Of a stretch of 8,634 bases of DNA, positions 1-6,445 are shown piece by piece. Every line of letters begins with the position of its first letter. The first letter of the stretch is position 1. The notes under the pieces were generated by a model. It was not told the origin of the DNA. It was given only the letters and a program-made list of their open reading frames with translations, and did no database searches. Made by a program: the position numbers and the translations under genes. The DNA is from Alphaproteobacteria bacterium (GTDB lineage: Bacteria > Pseudomonadota > Alphaproteobacteria > UBA8366 > JADFVY01), in assembly GCA_029881615.1 (NCBI GenBank), contig JAOUMF010000052.1:1-8634 (forward strand). Direction: 5' to 3'.

Positions 1-1
1 C

Positions 2-439
2 GGCGGACCGAGCGGCCCCGGCGCGGGGAACCCGGGCGGTGGCGGCGGCTCCGGCGGACCGGGTGGGGGTGGTTTCGGCGGTGGCAAAGGACTAGGCGCG
101 GGTGGTGGCGGCGGTTCCGGTGGTGGTCCCGTTGCGGGCGGAGGTGGTCCCGGCGCAGGCGGCGGTGGCGCCACAGGTGGTGATAATGTAATCCACGTAA
201 CGGCGGATGGTGTTGCGCTTCCTCCTGGCTCGAAATATGATATTCCAAGTAACTATGTTGAGAATCCACATCGATCAGGAAGTTATGGTGAAATCGTTAA
301 CGGCAAATACAAAGAAAAACTTAGGATTGACCCTCCAACGCAGACCGGTATGGCTGGCCCGAATTATTCTCACTATCATAAAAACGGCAAGGGAAAGCAT
401 TACAGTCCTAGGCCGGGTGAACCAGATCCGGGATTTTAG
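2..439 (+). CDS. C-terminal end of a polymorphic toxin (partial, 5' end outside window)
   Basis: An open frame runs from the window edge to the TAG at 437-439 (145 residues visible). The first ~60 residues are almost pure Gly with Ser, Pro and Ala, a flexible linker of the kind that joins a secretion/delivery body to a toxin tip. The last ~85 residues are quite different: a compact polar domain beginning near DNVIHVTADG and ending PRPGEPDPGF, with a conserved-looking cluster SHYHKNGKGKHYSP. His and Lys in such a cluster fit a nuclease-type toxin, but I cannot name the family, so the activity is inferred. The coding DNA becomes AT-richer exactly where the linker ends. The next gene starts 2 nt after the stop and looks like an immunity gene. 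The delivery system (T6SS, two-partner secretion, Rhs or other) cannot be judged because the N-terminus is missing. Confidence 0.72.
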   Translation, partial: GGPSGPGAGNPGGGGGSGGPGGGGFGGGKGLGAGGGGGSGGGPVAGGGGPGAGGGGATGGDNVIHVTADGVALPPGSKYDIPSNYVENPHRSGSYGEIVNGKYKEKLRIDPPTQTGMAGPNYSHYHKNGKGKHYSPRPGEPDPGF

Positions 440-441
440 AA

Positions 442-819
442 ATGAACACTAAATTTTCTGAACTACCTTGGCATGATGCGGAGCTTTTCGCTGTCATAAT
501 TGATCGAAGAAGTCCGGGGGAAAATGATCAGGTTGTTATTAATGTTCGCTGGCCCAATGGCGAACAAGATTCTTTGATTTTCAGTGATTGTTATGCTTTG
601 GAGGCAAAGATGAATTTTGGTGTTATAGCGCCGGAGAGCATCTTAAATGCCTCGTTAGTAAACGAATCGAAAGAATTGACTGAGATAAGAGAGAAGTGGG
701 CGCGGACAGGAATTGATTTGCAGAACCTTAAGTGTTTTGAGATAGAAACAAATTCTACAGCTAGTCTGCTTAGAATTTACTCGCTGAGTTATTCTAAAGT
801 TCGGGGGGGCTTGCCGTAA
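442..819 (+). CDS. Probable immunity protein for the upstream toxin tip
   Basis: This 125-aa protein has no signal peptide and no membrane segment, so it should be cytoplasmic. It opens with an ELPWHDAEL motif; Trp-His-Asp/Ser near the N-terminus recurs in several small immunity-like families, but I do not assign a named family. The middle is acidic and mixed alpha/beta (NVRWPNGEQDSLIFSDCYALEAKMNFG), and the end contains FEIETNSTASLLRIYSLSY. The ATG lies 2 nt after the toxin stop with no clear Shine-Dalgarno sequence, suggesting translational coupling so that the antidote is made with the toxin. Codon use is much more AT-rich than in the catabolic genes downstream, pointing to horizontal exchange as a pair. 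Context makes immunity the best reading; binding to the toxin is inferred. Confidence 0.7.
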   Translation: MNTKFSELPWHDAELFAVIIDRRSPGENDQVVINVRWPNGEQDSLIFSDCYALEAKMNFGVIAPESILNASLVNESKELTEIREKWARTGIDLQNLKCFEIETNSTASLLRIYSLSYSKVRGGLP

Positions 820-912
820 TCGTCAGGCGAATTCCGATGGCACAATATCTACTCAACACTTTCCCACAATAATAACAGATGGTTAGAATTCTACCTCGCG
901 CCGACGGGAGTT

Positions 913-940
913 CCAGGGGCATATTGGAGTGAACCCCTGG
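913..940. repeat. Inverted repeat in spacer between immunity gene and pobA
   Basis: CCAGGGG at 913-919 is the exact reverse complement of CCCCTGG at 934-940; one further T-A pair can be added outside. The loop is 14 nt and no T-run follows, so it is a poor intrinsic terminator. It lies between two convergent genes and may be a weak bidirectional stop or a recombination scar. The rest of the 820-1093 spacer shows no supported gene. Confidence 0.35.
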
Positions 941-965
941 ATTGAGACAAATGACGGGGGCTGGC

Positions 966-981
966 TTGCATTGTTGCATTG
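966..981. repeat. 8-bp tandem duplication TTGCATTG x2
   Basis: TTGCATTG is repeated head to tail at 966-973 and 974-981 in the non-coding spacer. No transposase or terminal repeats flank it, so it could be replication slippage or a target-site-like scar. It has no assigned role. Confidence 0.3.
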
Positions 982-1093
982 TTCCGGCTGACATCCAGCG
1001 CCAGGAAACTTTTCCCCATTCCGAGTTCGCCGAAGGGCGCGTCCGCAATCTCGGCCAGGGCTAGCGCCGGCTCGCTTCAACCTCGAAAATACC

Positions 1094-2269
1094 TCAGTCG
1101 AACGGCAATCCCACGTAGTTCTCGGCCAGGGCGCGGGCGCCGGCTTCCGATCCGGTGAAATAGTCCAGTTCGGCCAGTTGGATGCGGCGGGCGAAATCGT
1201 CGTTCTGGGGGGCGAGGTGGAGCATTTGCGTCATCCACCAGGAAAACCGCTCGGCCTTCCAGATGCGCGGCAGGCATCGGGCAGTATAGCCATCCAGCCC
1301 GGCGCTGTCGCCGGATTTGTAGAAATCGGTCAGCGCCCCGGCCAGCAGCTTGACGTCGGCGGCGGCCAGGTTCATGCCCTTGGCCCCGGTGGGCGGCACG
1401 ATATGGGCGGAATCGCCGGCCAGGAACAGGCGGCCGTGGCGCATGGTCTCGCAGACGAAGCTGCGCATCGGCGTGATGCCCTTCTGGATCACCGGGCCCT
1501 CGGTCACGCGCCAGTCGCCGTCCTGGGTCAGGCGGGTTTGCAGCTCTTCCCAGATGCGGTCGTCGGGCCACAGGTTGATGTCGTCGTCGGGCGGGACCTG
1601 AAGATACAGCCGCGTCAGCTCGGGCGAACGCATGCTGTGCAGGGCAAAGCCGTTATCGTGGTTGGAATAGATCAGCTCGTCCGACGAGGGTGCGGCCTGG
1701 GCCAGGATGCCCAGCCAGGCATAGGGATAGACGGTCTCGAAATTGGCCAGCCGGTCGGCCGGGATGCTGGGCCGGCAGATGCCGTGGAAGCCGTCGCAGC
1801 CACCGATGAAATCGCATTGAATTTCCCGGGGCGCGCCGTCCTTGTCGGTGAAGCGGATTTTCGGGCTGTCGCCCTCGATATCGTGGATCGAGACGTCGGC
1901 GGCCTCGAAATGGATCGGCAGGCCGTCCTCCAGGCGCGCGGCCACGAAATCCTTCACGAATTCCTGCTGGCCGTAGACCATGATCGATTTGCCGGTCAGC
2001 GCCTTCAGGTCGATGCGGCGGCGCTGTCCGGCGAAGCTGATCTCCAGCCCCTCATGCACCAGCCCCTCGCGGCGCATGCGCGCGCCCAGCCCGACCTCGT
2101 CGGTCAGCTCCGCGACCCAATGTTCCATGACGCCGGCGCGGATGCGGGCCTCGATATAGTCGCGGCTGCGCGCCTCGACGATGACGGATTCGATGCCCTG
2201 CAATTGAAGCATGCGCGCCAGCAGCAGCCCCGATGGGCCCGCGCCGACAATACCTACCTGGGTTTTCAT
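1094..2269 (-). CDS. pobA: 4-hydroxybenzoate 3-monooxygenase (p-hydroxybenzoate hydroxylase)
   Basis: A cytoplasmic class A flavoprotein monooxygenase that converts 4-hydroxybenzoate, NAD(P)H and O2 to protocatechuate, the entry step to the beta-ketoadipate or meta-cleavage routes. The 391-aa length matches the family. The FAD dinucleotide motif GAGPSG is at residues 9-14, the DG motif CDGFHG near 158-163, and the GD motif RLFLAGDSAH at 280-289. Residue numbering coincides with the well-studied Pseudomonas fluorescens enzyme: Tyr201 and Tyr385 (proton relay), Ser212, Arg214 and Arg220 (substrate carboxylate and flavin), Pro293 and Asn300 are all present, so it should be active. The start is set by an AGGAAAG-type ribosome site at 2282-2288, about 12 nt upstream. 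It diverges from an AraC-type regulator gene, the usual pob arrangement. Cofactor preference (NADPH or NADH) cannot be read with certainty. Confidence 0.97.
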   Translation of the reverse strand: MKTQVGIVGAGPSGLLLARMLQLQGIESVIVEARSRDYIEARIRAGVMEHWVAELTDEVGLGARMRREGLVHEGLEISFAGQRRRIDLKALTGKSIMVYGQQEFVKDFVAARLEDGLPIHFEAADVSIHDIEGDSPKIRFTDKDGAPREIQCDFIGGCDGFHGICRPSIPADRLANFETVYPYAWLGILAQAAPSSDELIYSNHDNGFALHSMRSPELTRLYLQVPPDDDINLWPDDRIWEELQTRLTQDGDWRVTEGPVIQKGITPMRSFVCETMRHGRLFLAGDSAHIVPPTGAKGMNLAAADVKLLAGALTDFYKSGDSAGLDGYTARCLPRIWKAERFSWWMTQMLHLAPQNDDFARRIQLAELDYFTGSEAGARALAENYVGLPFD

Positions 2270-2495
2270 GGGGTTGTTCGCTTTCCTCTATGCCCGAATG
2301 CCCGCTGCCTGCATCTTGACTACACCGAACCTACCTGTTTTCGGGCGCATTTCCGGACCATCTCTAACCCTGCGCCGGCGGCGCGAGAATAGACAGAACC
2401 GGATTTATCTTGCACAATCGGAACATCGGGCATGCGACGAATTGACTTGGCCGGATCAACCCGGCTAAGCACGATGCGGGCAGGAGAGTATAATA
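2270..2495. promoter_or_regulatory. Divergent pobA/pobR control region
   Basis: This 226-bp spacer must hold the promoters of both divergent genes. For the regulator, a TTGACT -35-like box is at 2442-2447; the -10 17 nt later (CTAAGC, 2465-2470) is weak, which suits an activated or low-level promoter. A 5-bp inverted repeat GCCGG(N6)CCGGC at 2450-2465 lies between the two boxes. Nearer pobA, GCCCGAA at 2292-2298 and TTCGGGC at 2340-2346 form an inverted pair 41 bp apart, with a second CCGAA at 2325-2329; these are candidate regulator half-sites. No clear sigma-70 promoter for pobA is visible, consistent with dependence on an activator. Assignment of boxes is inference. Confidence 0.45.
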
Positions 2496-3401
2496 ATGAA
2501 TACGGTAAATATACCGAATTACAGGCTGTATGGCGAGGGCGGCGCGCAGGCGGACGTGGAGTTCGTGCATTGCGAATCGATCCCCGAACGCAGCGCTCTT
2601 CACGATTGGAACATCCGTTCCCATCGCCATGACTCTCTCTACCAATTGCTGTTCATGCACCAGGGCGAGGCGCGAATTCTGCTGGAAGGCGCCGCAAAAA
2701 ACCTGCGCAGCCCTTGCCTCGTGATGATCCCCCCGATGGTGGTGCATGGCTACGAGTTCCAGCGCGACGTGGACGGCATGGTGATAACCATGGCCGAAAG
2801 CGCCGTGGAGCGCATTCTCGCGATGGCGCCGAAACTGGCGCCTCATCTGGCGCGGCCGCATATCATCGAGGACGGCGCGGCGGCGCTGGATTTCCGGGAT
2901 TTGGCGGCCTTGTTCGACAATATCGCCCGCGAATATTTCTCCGGCGGGGCGGGGCGGGTCTGCGCGCTGCAGAGTTATCTGGGGCTGGCCTTCGTGATGC
3001 TGGCGCGCGGCATCGCCCGCGAAAGCGAGCGGCAGCTCAGCATCGCCGACAAGCGCGTCGATCTAGCGCGCGGTTTTCGCGGCCTCGCGGACAGGCATTT
3101 CAAGGATCACTGGTCGGTGGCGGCCTACGCCTCGGCGCTGGCGATCACGCCGACCCATCTGAACCGTATTTGCCGAACCGTGCTGGGCCGTTCGGCGCTG
3201 GAGGTCATCCATGACAGGGTGCTGCTGGAAGCCAAGCGCAACCTGATATACACCTCGATGACCGTCAAGGAAGTGTCCAACGCCTTGTGTTTTTCGGACC
3301 CCGCCTATTTCACCCGGTTTTTCGTCAAGAACGTCGGACAGTCGCCGACCGCCTTTCGCGAGGCCCGGCGTCACGGGGCGCCCGAGGGTGTCCGGCTATG
3401 A
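2496..3401 (+). CDS. pobR: AraC/XylS-family transcriptional regulator, probable pob activator
   Basis: A 301-aa cytoplasmic DNA-binding protein. The N-terminal half is a cupin-like sensing domain: RSHRHDSLYQLLFMHQGEA at residues 41-59 and a second motif PPMVVHGY at 79-86 supply the His residues typical of the AraC_binding fold. The C-terminal ~100 residues form the double helix-turn-helix: first HTH around 207-226 (YASALAITPTHLNRICR) and second around 257-285, with the family signature FSDPAYFTRFFVKNVGQSP. The start at 2496 has AGGAG at 2482-2486, 9 nt upstream. Its divergent position next to pobA makes it the likely 4-hydroxybenzoate-responsive activator; AraC-type regulators called PobR/PobC accompany pobA in several proteobacteria, whereas Acinetobacter uses an IclR-type PobR. 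It could also control the TRAP operon 104 bp downstream on the same strand. The effector is inferred. Confidence 0.88.
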   Translation: MNTVNIPNYRLYGEGGAQADVEFVHCESIPERSALHDWNIRSHRHDSLYQLLFMHQGEARILLEGAAKNLRSPCLVMIPPMVVHGYEFQRDVDGMVITMAESAVERILAMAPKLAPHLARPHIIEDGAAALDFRDLAALFDNIAREYFSGGAGRVCALQSYLGLAFVMLARGIARESERQLSIADKRVDLARGFRGLADRHFKDHWSVAAYASALAITPTHLNRICRTVLGRSALEVIHDRVLLEAKRNLIYTSMTVKEVSNALCFSDPAYFTRFFVKNVGQSPTAFREARRHGAPEGVRL

Positions 3402-3440
3402 GGTTCCCCGAAAACATGCTTTTGTAAACCGCGGCTTGTG

Positions 3441-3460
3441 TGTAATTGTTGCCGCTCACG
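3441..3460 (+). promoter_or_regulatory. Candidate -10 box and lac-operator-like element upstream of the TRAP operon
   Basis: TGTAAT at 3441-3446 matches five of six -10 positions, but no good -35 sits 16-18 nt upstream. Overlapping it, 3444-3460 reads AATTGTTGCCGCTCACG, whose complement resembles the Escherichia coli lac operator (GTGAGCGG then AACAATT) with one base fewer in the centre. A repressor or activator site overlapping the start of transcription is plausible, but no LacI-type regulator is encoded in the window and the similarity may be chance. Confidence 0.3.
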
Positions 3461-3505
3461 ATCGGCCGTAAGAGTCGTGCCGTAACCCTTGGAGGGAGGA
3501 TTAGA

Positions 3506-4543
3506 ATGAAATTTCCAAAAATGAAAATCGCTTTGGCGGGCGCCGTAATCGGTGTCGCGACCGCGCTGGCGGCCCCCGCGGTCGCTCAGGAATTCACGCT
3601 GAAGCTGCATCATCTGCTGCCGCCGGTATCGTCGGCGCACAAGAATATGCTGGTGCCCTGGGCCGACAAGGTCATGAAGGAATCCGGCGGGCGCATCAAG
3701 ATCGACATCTATCCGGCCATGCAGCTTGGCGGCAAGCCGCCGCAGCTGATCGATCAGGTGCGCGATGGCATCGTCGATATCGTGTGGACGCTGCCTGGCT
3801 ATACTCCCGGCCGTTTCACCAAGACCGAGGTTTTCGAACTGCCCTTCATGCACAGGGACACGGTAAGTTCCAACAAGGCGCTGTCGGAATTTGTGGAAAA
3901 GCATGGCGACGAATATAGCGACTACAAGGTCGTCGCGATGTTCGTTCATGCCGGTCAGCTGTTCCATTCGATCAAGCCGATCCGGACCGCCGCCGACGTC
4001 GAAGGCCAGAAAATCCGTACCCCGACCCGCACGGGTGGCTGGCTGATCGAGGCAATGGGCGCCACGCCAGTTGGCGCGCCGGTGCCGAAAATCCCGGAAC
4101 TGCTGTCCAAGGGTGTGGTTGATTCGGTATTGATTCCCTTCGAGGTGACGCTGCCGCTCAAGGTCAATGAGCTGGTCGATTATCACACTGTCTTGGGCGG
4201 TGATGTCGAGCGCATCAACACCTCGACCTTCATCATTGCGATGAACAAGGACAGCTACGCGAAACTGCCCGCCGATCTGAAGAAGGTTATCGATGACAAT
4301 TCGGGTATCGCGATTTCCGAATGGCTGGCCAGTGTATGGGATGCGGCCGAAGTTCCCGGCATCGCCAAGGCCAAGGAATCCGGCGAAATCATCACCATGG
4401 CCCCGGCCGAGGTTGCCAAGCTGCGGGCGAAAGTCGAACAGCCGGTGATCGACCGCTGGGTCGGCGAGATGAAAGCCAAGGGCGTCGACGGCGCGGCGCT
4501 GGTTGCCGAGGCGCGGGCCCTGATCGCCAAACACCGCAAGTAA
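3506..4543 (+). CDS. dctP: TRAP transporter periplasmic substrate-binding protein, DctP family
   Basis: A periplasmic receptor that captures a carboxylate solute and hands it to the DctQM membrane unit. The 345-aa precursor has a typical signal peptide: KFPKMK, then hydrophobic IALAGAVIGVATALAA, and a probable cleavage after AVA at residues 25-27. The mature part begins QEFTLKLHHLLPP and keeps DctP landmarks: YPAMQLGGKPPQLIDQVRDG (69-88), the ELPF segment near 111, and the conserved KIRTP with Arg171 that in this family salt-bridges the ligand carboxylate, followed by MGATPV. The start at 3506 is chosen over an in-frame ATG at 3446 because GGAGGGAGGA at 3491-3500 precedes it and the signal peptide starts there. 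It heads an operon with dctQ, dctM and a thioesterase gene. Position next to pobA/pobR suggests an aromatic acid such as 4-hydroxybenzoate or a phenylpropenoate; this is inferred. Confidence 0.93.
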   Translation: MKFPKMKIALAGAVIGVATALAAPAVAQEFTLKLHHLLPPVSSAHKNMLVPWADKVMKESGGRIKIDIYPAMQLGGKPPQLIDQVRDGIVDIVWTLPGYTPGRFTKTEVFELPFMHRDTVSSNKALSEFVEKHGDEYSDYKVVAMFVHAGQLFHSIKPIRTAADVEGQKIRTPTRTGGWLIEAMGATPVGAPVPKIPELLSKGVVDSVLIPFEVTLPLKVNELVDYHTVLGGDVERINTSTFIIAMNKDSYAKLPADLKKVIDDNSGIAISEWLASVWDAAEVPGIAKAKESGEIITMAPAEVAKLRAKVEQPVIDRWVGEMKAKGVDGAALVAEARALIAKHRK

Positions 4544-4548
4544 TTGCT

Positions 4549-4572
4549 GGCCGGCCGGGAAACCGGCCGGTC
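4549..4572 (+). promoter_or_regulatory. Strong GAAA-loop hairpin between dctP and dctQ
   Basis: CCGGCCGG at 4551-4558 and CCGGCCGG at 4563-4570 pair fully around a GAAA tetraloop; one G-U and one G-C pair extend the stem to 10 bp. It begins 5 nt after the dctP stop and lacks an immediate T-run. Such hairpins between a binding-protein gene and its permease genes commonly protect the upstream mRNA from 3' decay or attenuate read-through, giving more binding protein than permease. The structure is seen; the role is inferred. Confidence 0.65.
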
Positions 4573-4579
4573 CAACTCG

Positions 4580-4592
4580 CTCTTTAAAAGAG
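4580..4592 (+). promoter_or_regulatory. Inverted repeat overlapping the dctQ ribosome-binding site
   Basis: CTCTTT at 4580-4585 can pair with AAAGAG at 4587-4592, which begins the purine-rich AAGAGAGAG that serves as Shine-Dalgarno for the dctQ ATG at 4599. The loop is too short for a stable intramolecular helix, so competition with ribosome binding would be weak at best. Confidence 0.25.
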
Positions 4593-4598
4593 AGAGAC

Positions 4599-5117
4599 AT
4601 GGCCGAGACCGATATTGAACTCGCGCGGCCCGCCGACCCGGTCGGCCGCGCGCTTTTATTTTGCTCCTACGGGCTGGCCGTCGCCGGCGGTTTTCTGATG
4701 GCGGCGATAACCGTGATGACGGTGGCCAGCGTTCTGGGGCGTTATCTGTTTTCCGCGCCGATTTCCGGCGATTTTGAGTTGGTGACCATGGGAACCGCCA
4801 TATCGGTGTTCCTGTTCCTGCCTTACTGTCATTTGCGGCGGGGCAATGTGGTGGTCGATCTGTTCCTCGCCTGGGCGCCGCGCAAGGTCCAGACCTTCTT
4901 TGACGGCGTCAGCGGATTGTTGCTGGCGGTCATTGCCGGAACGCTCGCCTGGCGCATGGTGGTAGGCGGTTTTGACATGCATCAGTATAACGAGGTTTCC
5001 TATATTCTGGCGCTGCCGATCTGGCCGGTGTTTCCCGTCGCGGTGCTGGCGCTGGGGCTGCTTTCTGCTTCATGCCTTTACACGGCCGCGCGAGATTTTC
5101 GCGAGATTACCCGATGA
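4599..5117 (+). CDS. dctQ: TRAP transporter small membrane subunit, DctQ family
   Basis: This is the small integral inner-membrane subunit that supports DctM in tripartite ATP-independent periplasmic transport. At 172 aa it has the usual length and four predicted helices at roughly residues 18-42, 60-78, 99-122 and 142-163. Family landmarks are GRYLF (47-51) after helix 1, the FELV acid residue at 60, and CHLRRGNVVVDLF (77-89) between helices 2 and 3. A weak purine-rich ribosome site (AGAGAGA) precedes the ATG. The stop overlaps the dctM start by 4 bp (ATGA at 5114-5117), so the two are translationally coupled and made in equal amounts. It lies 55 bp after dctP. Confidence 0.93.
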   Translation: MAETDIELARPADPVGRALLFCSYGLAVAGGFLMAAITVMTVASVLGRYLFSAPISGDFELVTMGTAISVFLFLPYCHLRRGNVVVDLFLAWAPRKVQTFFDGVSGLLLAVIAGTLAWRMVVGGFDMHQYNEVSYILALPIWPVFPVAVLALGLLSASCLYTAARDFREITR

Positions 5118-6433
5118 GCAGTTTTGAAATAGCCCTGCTGGGTATCGGCATGCTGCTTGTCCTGCTGGTCATCCGCGTTCCCGTAGCCGTTGCCATGATT
5201 ACGGTGGGCGTGGGCGGTTATGTTTCGCTAAGCGGCTGGGGGGCATTGCTTAATTACGCGAAGACGTCCGTCTATTACGCTTTTTCCAATTACGATCTGT
5301 CGGTCGTGCCGATGTTCCTGCTGATGAGCCAGTTCGCCAGCAAGGCGGGGCTCAGCCGGGCGCTGTTTCAGGCCGCCAACACGTTTCTGGGCCATTGGCG
5401 CGGCGGTGTCGCGATGGCGGCGGTAGGCGGCTGCGCGGGCTTCGGGGCGATCTGCGGTTCGTCGCTGGCGACCGCGGCGACCATGGGGCAAGTCGCCCTG
5501 CCCGAGTTGAAGCGCTATAATTATTCCGGCGCGCTGGCGACTGGCGCGTTGGCCGCCGGCGGTACGCTGGGCATCCTGATCCCGCCCTCGGTGGTGCTGG
5601 TGATTTTCGCTATCGCGGTCGAGGCCAATATCGTCACCATGTTCCAGGCGGCGTTGGTTCCCGGCCTGCTGGCCGCCCTGGGGTATCTGATTGCGATTTC
5701 CATCTATGTGCGTTTGAAGCCGGAGGCCGGACCGGTCGGACGCCGCGCGGGAAAAGGCGAACGCATCGCTGCGCTTGTCGAAACCTGGCCGGTCATTCTG
5801 ATATTCGCGGTCGTTATCGGCGGCATCTATATGGGCGTATTTACCCCGACCGAGGGCGCGGCCTTCGGCGCGTTTGGGACGGCGGTGATCGCCTTCTGGC
5901 GCGGCGGGTTGCGGCTGGACGGTTTCCTCGATTGCGTCAAGGGCGCGGCGGTTTCCTCTGGCATGATCTTCATGATCCTGATGGGCGCCGATTTCTTTAA
6001 TGCCTTTCTGGGTTTTTCGCGAATGCCGCTGGAACTGGCCGACTGGATTGGCGCCAGCGGCCTGGCGCCGATTGCGATCCTGATGTTGATGCTGCTGATC
6101 TATCTTCTGCTGGGCTGCGTCATGGATAGCCTGGCGATGATCCTGTTGACCGTGCCGATCTTCTGGCCGGTCATCGCGGGCCTGGATTTCGGCATGCCGG
6201 AAGGCGATCTGAAGATGTGGTTCGGCATCATCGTGCTGATCGTGGTCGAGGTCGGGCTGATAACGCCGCCGGTGGGCCTCAACGTTTTCGTTATCAATTC
6301 GATGGCGCCGGGCGTGCGGCTGAAGGAAACATTTATCGGCGTGCTGCCCTTCCTGGCGTCGGACGCGATCCGCGTGCTGCTGCTGATTCTGTTCCCGGCC
6401 TTCACGCTGTGGCTGCCACATCTATTGAAATAA
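5114..6433 (+). CDS. dctM: TRAP transporter large permease subunit, DctM family
   Basis: This is the large inner-membrane subunit that carries the transport pathway and couples solute uptake to a sodium or proton gradient. From the ATG at 5114 it is 439 aa, the family's normal size, with about a dozen hydrophobic helices. Diagnostic motifs are GAICGSSLATAATMG (111-125), AAGGTLGILIPPSVV (147-161), TPTEGAAFGAFG, and the late VEVGLITPPVGLNVFVIN. An in-frame ATG at 5072 would add 14 residues (MPLHGRARFSRDYP), but these lie inside dctQ and are not TRAP-like; the 4-bp ATGA overlap is the better start. The thioesterase gene follows after 12 nt, so it belongs to the same transcript. Confidence 0.95.
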   Translation: MSSFEIALLGIGMLLVLLVIRVPVAVAMITVGVGGYVSLSGWGALLNYAKTSVYYAFSNYDLSVVPMFLLMSQFASKAGLSRALFQAANTFLGHWRGGVAMAAVGGCAGFGAICGSSLATAATMGQVALPELKRYNYSGALATGALAAGGTLGILIPPSVVLVIFAIAVEANIVTMFQAALVPGLLAALGYLIAISIYVRLKPEAGPVGRRAGKGERIAALVETWPVILIFAVVIGGIYMGVFTPTEGAAFGAFGTAVIAFWRGGLRLDGFLDCVKGAAVSSGMIFMILMGADFFNAFLGFSRMPLELADWIGASGLAPIAILMLMLLIYLLLGCVMDSLAMILLTVPIFWPVIAGLDFGMPEGDLKMWFGIIVLIVVEVGLITPPVGLNVFVINSMAPGVRLKETFIGVLPFLASDAIRVLLLILFPAFTLWLPHLLK

Positions 6434-6445
6434 CCGGTGGATAGG

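Noticed and set aside
1..180. Glycine-codon repeats as a satellite or CRISPR-like array
   Set aside because: The units are irregular in length and sequence and are explained by a Gly-rich protein linker in one open frame.
207..452. 81-codon open frame within the toxin tip
   Set aside because: It is out of frame with the linker-to-tip reading frame, which is continuous and makes better sense as protein.
896..1075. Minus-strand frame containing GELGMGKSFLALDVS, resembling a P-loop ATPase or IstB fragment
   Set aside because: It is about 60 codons between two stops with no proper start, no continuing homology and an incomplete P-loop; too little to call a pseudogene.
1178..2392. 404-codon open frame on the plus strand opposite pobA
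   Set aside because: It is the mirror of pobA in GC-rich DNA, has no recognisable domain, and the opposite strand encodes an enzyme with every catalytic residue in place.
3446..3505. Upstream in-frame start for dctP
   Set aside because: It adds 20 non-signal residues before a canonical signal peptide, and the strong GGAGGGAGGA site fits only the ATG at 3506.
3371..4600. 409-codon open frame on the minus strand opposite dctP
   Set aside because: Low-complexity Gly/Arg/Gln/His-rich translation typical of an antisense shadow; dctP has a signal peptide, ribosome site and family motifs.
5228..6421. 397-codon open frame on the minus strand opposite dctM
   Set aside because: Its translation is dominated by Arg, Gln, His and Asp, the reverse image of hydrophobic membrane codons; not a real protein.
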